Assembly: GCA_050701115.1 (NCBI GenBank)
Contig: JBOHER010000072.1
Location: 1 to 8,597, forward strand
DNA from: JBOHER01 sp050701115
GTDB taxonomy: Bacteria; Actinomycetota; Actinomycetes; Mycobacteriales; Pseudonocardiaceae
Reading direction: 5' to 3'
DNA: 8,597 nucleotides
A program made the translations under genes and the position numbers. The notes beneath the pieces were generated by a model. The model was not told where the DNA came from and made no database searches. It worked only from the letters and a program-made list of their open reading frames with translations. This document shows positions 5,025-8,597 of this stretch, piece after piece; position 1 is the stretch's first letter, and each line of letters begins with the position of its first letter.

Positions 5025-6653
5025 ATGCCATCAACACCGACAACAAAATCACAGGTTCAGGCGTATCGGTTCGTGCTGCGCCGCATGCAGTCCGCACTGG
5101 TGCGCAAAGACGCAGTCATGCTGCACGACCCTATGCAAACACACTCGCGCGCGACAGCGGTAGGTGTGATCGTCGCAGTGATCGGCATGCTGGGCTTCCT
5201 GGTGTTCGGGATCCTGAAGCCTGCTGCTCCGGTGCCCAACTCGGGCATCGTGATCGGTAAGGAATCCGGTCAGATCTACGTCAAGACCGAGGCGACGGCG
5301 TCCGCACCCGCGATGCTGATCCCGACCTTCAATCTGGCGTCCGCCCGGCTCATCCTGATGGGCAACACGCAACAGGGCGAGGGCGGCGCCGCACCGGGGG
5401 GCGCGCCGCAGCAGGTCGATCCGGTCCAGCCGGACGTCGTCCCTGACGACCGGCTCAAGGACATTCCGCGGGGCAGGCTGCAGGGTATTCCGGACGGGCC
5501 GCCCCTGCTTCCCGACGACGACCAGCGGATCGAGGATCACTGGGCGGTGTGCGACCACCTCCAATTCCGAAACGACCTGACGGACCAGGAGAATCTGGCG
5601 CAGACCGAGCCGACGACCGCCGTGCTGTCCGGCGTCGCCGATCTCGGCGAGCCGCTCGGCCGGAACCAGGCGATCTTCGCCAAGGACGCCGAGGACACCG
5701 CGTACCTGATCTATCGTCCGGCGGAGAACGCGAACACGACATCGGACATGGTTCGTGCCGAGGTCGACCTGGGTGAAGCGGGAAGGTCGGTCCGGACCGC
5801 ATTGAACCTTGACGGTCACCAGCCGCGCGAGATGTCCACGGCGGTGCTGAACGCGATCGAGACGGTCGATTCGCTGACCCCGGGTGGCGTGCCAAGCGCA
5901 GGTGAGCCGAGCCCGTTCGATCTAGGTGGCGCAGACGTTCGTATCGGTGGGGTGTTCCAGGTCACCAGGACCACTGGGCCGGAGTACTTCCTGCTGCTGA
6001 GGGATGGCGTGCAGCCGATCTCCGCGGCGGTGGCCGAGGTCATTCGTTACGAGCGCTCGGATTCCGGCGTCATCCCGAACGTTCGACCGGATGTGCTGGC
6101 CGATCTGAATCGTGCCGAGGCCCTCGAGGTGGATCACTACCCGACGGCGGTACCCGAAGTGCTGAACCCCTTGAAGGGCTACTCGGCACTGTGCCTCGGC
6201 TGGACGGTGACCGGCGAAGGCGACGACCAGGACGCTAGGACAACGGTGTATGTCGGTAACCGGATGCCGCTGCCGAAGGACGAGGACGGCGACGAGGCGC
6301 TTCCGTTCAAGGTCGGTCAAGCCAATCCCGACGGAACCAGGATCGACCAGTTCTTCATGCCGCCCGGTCGCGCTGCTGTCGTACATGCGGCGACGAGCAA
6401 GGAGTCGTTCCAATCCGGACCGATGTTCCTGATCTCCGACCGAGGCATGCGTTACGGCATTCCGGACCAGGCAACGGCTGCGCACCTGGGACTGGCCAAG
6501 CAGCGTCCCGCCCCGGACGCGATCGTTCGGTTGCTCCCGGCGGCCACCATGTTGAGCGCTCAAGCCGCGAAGTGCACTTTCGATTCTGTGCCGATCGGCC
6601 CGGAGACCCCGAAGTGTCAGGCGCAGGAGCAGGCAGCGGCCTCTGGCAGCTGA
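5025..6653 (+). CDS. eccB: Type VII secretion (ESX) membrane protein EccB
   Basis: EccB is a core subunit of the ESX secretion channel: a short cytoplasmic N-terminus, one membrane helix and a large domain beyond the membrane that helps multimerise the complex. The 542-aa product shows the family signature TKSQVQAYRFVLRRMQSALV (7-26) and MLHDPM (32-37), then a membrane helix at about 43-64. The outer domain includes WAVCDH (173-178) and ALCLGW (388-393). C176 and C390 are positioned for the disulfide known in EccB1, and C517/C531 could form a second; this pairing is inferred. A Gly/Pro/Gln-rich insertion (about 116-140) precedes DDRLKDIPRG. The start fits the conserved N-terminal signature. 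In mycobacterial ESX-4 eccB is close to mycP and eccD; here a hairpin region and a different operon follow, so the rest of the system lies outside the window. Confidence 0.95.
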   Translation: MPSTPTTKSQVQAYRFVLRRMQSALVRKDAVMLHDPMQTHSRATAVGVIVAVIGMLGFLVFGILKPAAPVPNSGIVIGKESGQIYVKTEATASAPAMLIPTFNLASARLILMGNTQQGEGGAAPGGAPQQVDPVQPDVVPDDRLKDIPRGRLQGIPDGPPLLPDDDQRIEDHWAVCDHLQFRNDLTDQENLAQTEPTTAVLSGVADLGEPLGRNQAIFAKDAEDTAYLIYRPAENANTTSDMVRAEVDLGEAGRSVRTALNLDGHQPREMSTAVLNAIETVDSLTPGGVPSAGEPSPFDLGGADVRIGGVFQVTRTTGPEYFLLLRDGVQPISAAVAEVIRYERSDSGVIPNVRPDVLADLNRAEALEVDHYPTAVPEVLNPLKGYSALCLGWTVTGEGDDQDARTTVYVGNRMPLPKDEDGDEALPFKVGQANPDGTRIDQFFMPPGRAAVVHAATSKESFQSGPMFLISDRGMRYGIPDQATAAHLGLAKQRPAPDAIVRLLPAATMLSAQAAKCTFDSVPIGPETPKCQAQEQAAASGS

Positions 6654-6656
6654 CCC

Positions 6657-6700
6657 GCGGTCGGTCGGAAGGTTCGGGTCTCCGACCGCACCCCTTCCGA
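6657..6700 (+). terminator. Two interleaved 8-bp inverted repeats after eccB, probable terminator region
   Basis: GCGGTCGG (6657-6664) pairs with CCGACCGC (6682-6689), and TCGGAAGG (6665-6672) pairs with CCTTCCGA (6693-6700). All eight base pairs of each stem are perfect. The arm order A-B-A'-B' means the stems are nested across each other: they either exclude one another or form a pseudoknot-like fold. No T-run follows. The position, 4 bp after the eccB stop, favours a terminator or 3'-end stabiliser. Confidence 0.5.
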
Positions 6701-6775
6701 TGCTGCTACCTGTGTGCGATAGACCCATTGTGATGACACCTGGTTGCGAGATGCGTCACTCTCCGCCCTCTTGTA

Positions 6776-6794
6776 AGTGATAATCGTTTTCACT
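6776..6794 (+). promoter_or_regulatory. Zur-like operator overlapping the -10 of the metallophore-like operon
   Basis: The core TGATAATCGTTTTCA (6778-6792) has 7-1-7 symmetry and matches the Streptomyces-type Zur box TGAAAATGATTTTCA, as I recall it, at 12 of 15 bases. One more pair on each side (AG...CT) extends the symmetry to 6776-6794. It stands out as AT-rich in GC-rich DNA. GATAAT (6779-6784), five of six to TATAAT, is a likely -10 inside the box, with no clear -35. Binding here would block transcription of the gene starting at 6807 when zinc is sufficient. A Fur-family iron regulator cannot be excluded; the site does not look like an IdeR/DmdR box. Confidence 0.7.
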
Positions 6795-6806
6795 AGGGTG
6801 GGTGGC

Positions 6807-7574
6807 ATGACCGCGATCCGCCCTTGGAGCCCCGTACTGCCCGGCGACGCCACCGGCTGGGATCTGCCCGACCGGCTGCCGCACACGCTCACGCCCGACG
6901 AGATCCGGGCGATCAACAACCCGAGCAACGCCATCCACGAGCACCGCACCTACACCTGGAACGGCTGGGACTTCGATCTGCCGCCGGGGGTGTTCCAGCC
7001 CGGCGAGACCAGCCGCCTCGTGCACTCCCGGCTGCTCGACGGCACCTTGCCGGTGGCCGGCTTGCGTTACGCCGCGATGGGCGCCGGGCTCGGCGTTGAG
7101 GCTGTCGTGGCCGGCATGCGCGGGGCCGCGGCGGTGTACGCGCTCGACGTGCACCCGGAGAGCGTGCGCACCGCCGCCCGGCATTACGCGCGGATCGTCG
7201 GCACCGACGGCCCGCCGCTGCACCCGGTGGTCGCCGACGTCTGGGAGGGCTTCCCGGACGGAGCTCAGGTGGACGTCGTCACCTTCAACCCGCCAGCGAT
7301 CGAGCTCCCGCTCTCCGACGACCCCGACATCGTGCGCAACCTGTGCGTGGGCCGTGGCATCGCCGCCCGGTTCTTCGACCAGCTCGTCGGCCATGACCTG
7401 CTCGCCCCCGGCGGCGTCGTCTACCTGATCGTCTCCAACACCGCTCCGCTGCGCGACATCGTGGCGCTGGGCCTGGACGCCGGGTTCGACGCGGAGGTCG
7501 TGCACGTCGAGGACTGGCCGGGCGACGACGTCCAAACCTACCTATTCGGCCTGCGCAGGCGGTCCGAGCAGTGA
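6807..7574 (+). CDS. SAM-dependent methyltransferase, HemK/RsmC-like (NPP motif)
   Basis: Class I SAM methyltransferase of 255 aa. Residues 60-77 (PGVFQPGETSRLVHSRLL) match the pre-motif of the HemK/PrmC-RsmC group. Motif I is MGAGLGVEA (91-99), giving GxGxG without the usual preceding acidic residue. The acidic end of strand 2 is ALDVHPESV (112-120), then VVADVWEGF (141-149), and motif IV is FNPPA (160-164). NPP motifs are typical of enzymes that methylate nitrogen in amides or exocyclic amines. The substrate is unknown. The start is ATG 6807 with AGGGTGGG at 6795-6802; the in-frame GTG at 6777 lies inside the Zur-like box and would precede the RNA start. It overlaps the next gene by one base (TGATG), so the two are coupled. 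It is cytoplasmic, with no signal or membrane segment. Small-molecule modification is more likely than housekeeping rRNA or release-factor methylation because of the Zur-like control. Confidence 0.85.
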   Translation: MTAIRPWSPVLPGDATGWDLPDRLPHTLTPDEIRAINNPSNAIHEHRTYTWNGWDFDLPPGVFQPGETSRLVHSRLLDGTLPVAGLRYAAMGAGLGVEAVVAGMRGAAAVYALDVHPESVRTAARHYARIVGTDGPPLHPVVADVWEGFPDGAQVDVVTFNPPAIELPLSDDPDIVRNLCVGRGIAARFFDQLVGHDLLAPGGVVYLIVSNTAPLRDIVALGLDAGFDAEVVHVEDWPGDDVQTYLFGLRRRSEQ

Positions 7575-8597
7575 TGCACGAGCACTACGCGGAGGCGATC
7601 GCCGACCCGGACCCGATCCGGGTGGAACCGGGGCTGGTGTGCCTGCGGTTCGAGATCATGAAGGTGCGCTCGGCGCTCGGGGCGGTGCGCCACCTGCTGG
7701 ATGCCGGGCTGGTGCGCCGGGGCGACACCCTCGTCGACAGCTCCAGCGGCATCTACGCCCACGCGCTGGCGCTCGCGTGCCACCGGTACGGGATGCGCTG
7801 CCACATCGTCGGATCCACCACCGTCGATCGGACGCTGCGGTTGCAGCTGGAGATCCTCGGCGCGACCCTGGAGCAGGTGCGGTCCTCGCAGGACCTCAAG
7901 CTCGACCAGAACCTGCGGGTGCAGCGCGTGGGTGAGCTGCTGCTGGAGAACCCGACCTACCACTGGATGCGGCAATACCACGACGGCGTCCACTACGTCG
8001 GGTACCGGGACGTGGCGGAGATGGTCGGCCGGGAGCTGCCGGCCGGGCCGCTCACGATCGTCGGCGGGGTGGGCACCGGGGCGTCCACCGGCGCGCTGGC
8101 CACCTACCTGCGCCAGGCCGGCCGTGACGTCGAGCTGGTGGGGATCCAGCCCTTCGGGAGCGTGACGTTCGGCGCGGAGCACACCGCCGATCCGGACATG
8201 ATCATCGCCGGGATCGGCAGCTCCATCGAGTTCCGCAACGTGCAACACGACCTCTATGACCGCCTGCACTGGATGTCGTTTCCCTACGCAAGGGCCGGGG
8301 CGGTGGGCCTGCTGCGGCACAGCGGCGTCTTCGCCGGGCTCTCGGCCGGTGCCGCGTACCTGGTGGCTCGGCACGAGCGCCAGCGGGATCCCGCGCGAAC
8401 GGTGGTGTTCCTGACGCCGGACACCGGGCACCGCTACGTCGAGGCGGCGTTCGATGGCCACGAGCAGGTGCCGCCGGTGGACGACCTCGCGCCCCGCACG
8501 GTGGGCGGCGTCGAGGAGCTGGCCCTGCCCTGGTCGACGACGGCGGAGATGCGACGGCCCCGGGGCGGGTCCGCGCGGGAGCGGCGGTGCGTGGCAC
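7574..8597 (+). CDS. PLP-dependent fold type II enzyme, cysteine synthase/SbnA-like, 3'-truncated
   Basis: The frame from ATG 7574 is open to the right edge (341 codons), so the end is missing. It resembles the CysK/CBS superfamily, whose members make beta-replacement products such as cysteine or 2,3-diaminopropionate. Matches in order: CLRFEIMKVRSALGA (23-37), with K30 as likely PLP lysine; GDTLVDSSSGIYAHALALA (50-68), matching the substrate loop; RLQLEILGATLEQV (89-102); IVGGVGTGASTGALATYL (162-179), the phosphate-binding Gly loop; and AGLSAGAAYLVA (254-265), with the serine near the pyridine nitrogen. Odd points: the NPTGSxKDR segment is shortened, and the Asn of the usual TSGN is Ile59-60-region SSGI. 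About 40 residues beyond the core (from 300) may be a tail or link to another domain. It is coupled to the methyltransferase and shares its Zur-like site. A beta-replacement role in metallophore synthesis is plausible but inferred. Confidence 0.82.
   Translation, partial: MHEHYAEAIADPDPIRVEPGLVCLRFEIMKVRSALGAVRHLLDAGLVRRGDTLVDSSSGIYAHALALACHRYGMRCHIVGSTTVDRTLRLQLEILGATLEQVRSSQDLKLDQNLRVQRVGELLLENPTYHWMRQYHDGVHYVGYRDVAEMVGRELPAGPLTIVGGVGTGASTGALATYLRQAGRDVELVGIQPFGSVTFGAEHTADPDMIIAGIGSSIEFRNVQHDLYDRLHWMSFPYARAGAVGLLRHSGVFAGLSAGAAYLVARHERQRDPARTVVFLTPDTGHRYVEAAFDGHEQVPPVDDLAPRTVGGVEELALPWSTTAEMRRPRGGSARERRCVA

Noticed and set aside
6776..6794. IdeR/DmdR iron box
   Set aside because: The site lacks the TTAGGTTAGGCTAACCTAA pattern; its symmetry and bases fit Zur/Fur-type sites better.
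6777..6806. GTG at 6777 as start of the methyltransferase
   Set aside because: It lies inside the Zur-like box and the likely -10, so it would precede the transcript. ATG 6807 has a ribosome binding site and suits the family.
6756..7535. Long minus-strand open frame opposite the methyltransferase
   Set aside because: Antisense shadow; the plus strand carries GxGxG and NPP motifs, and the promoter elements point that way.
7538..8461. Long minus-strand open frame opposite the PLP enzyme
   Set aside because: Antisense open frames are common in GC-rich DNA. The plus-strand frame shows clear fold type II motifs and this one shows none.

Overview
The window is high-GC actinobacterial DNA. The content points to the Pseudonocardiaceae (Saccharopolyspora/Amycolatopsis relatives): the RpoA tail ending in DYAETEQL, an L17 with a long acidic C-terminal extension, the order rpoA-rplQ-truA, and a neighbouring ESX-4-type type VII secretion locus, as in mycobacteria and their relatives. 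The genus is inferred from gene content only.

Region 1 (1-2463, + strand) is the end of the large ribosomal-protein/RNA polymerase operon: 3'-part of rpoA, rplQ, then truA. The rpoA-rplQ spacer holds a strong dyad made of two opposed DnaA-box-like nonamers. A perfect 14-bp inverted repeat covers the first codons of truA. Region 2 (2464-2592) is a convergent spacer with four tandem 21-bp repeats.

Region 3 (2593-6653) is part of a type VII secretion (ESX) locus in divergent layout. On the minus strand, eccE is followed by a translationally coupled gene of unknown function (240 aa) that may be a degenerate P-loop protein. On the plus strand is eccB. The two arms share a 156-bp divergent promoter region. 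The other core ESX genes (eccC, eccD, mycP, esx pair) are not in the window, and eccB is followed by a hairpin region and an unrelated operon.

Region 4 (6654-8597, + strand) is the most interesting part. A 15-bp palindrome very like an actinobacterial Zur (zinc uptake regulator) box overlaps the likely -10 element of a two-gene or longer operon. Its first gene encodes a HemK/RsmC-type SAM methyltransferase with an NPP motif. The second, overlapping by one base, encodes a divergent cysteine-synthase/SbnA-like PLP enzyme that runs off the window. This fits a zinc-repressed biosynthetic operon, plausibly for a small amino-acid-derived metallophore. The function is inference; the Zur-like site and the two enzyme folds are read from sequence.
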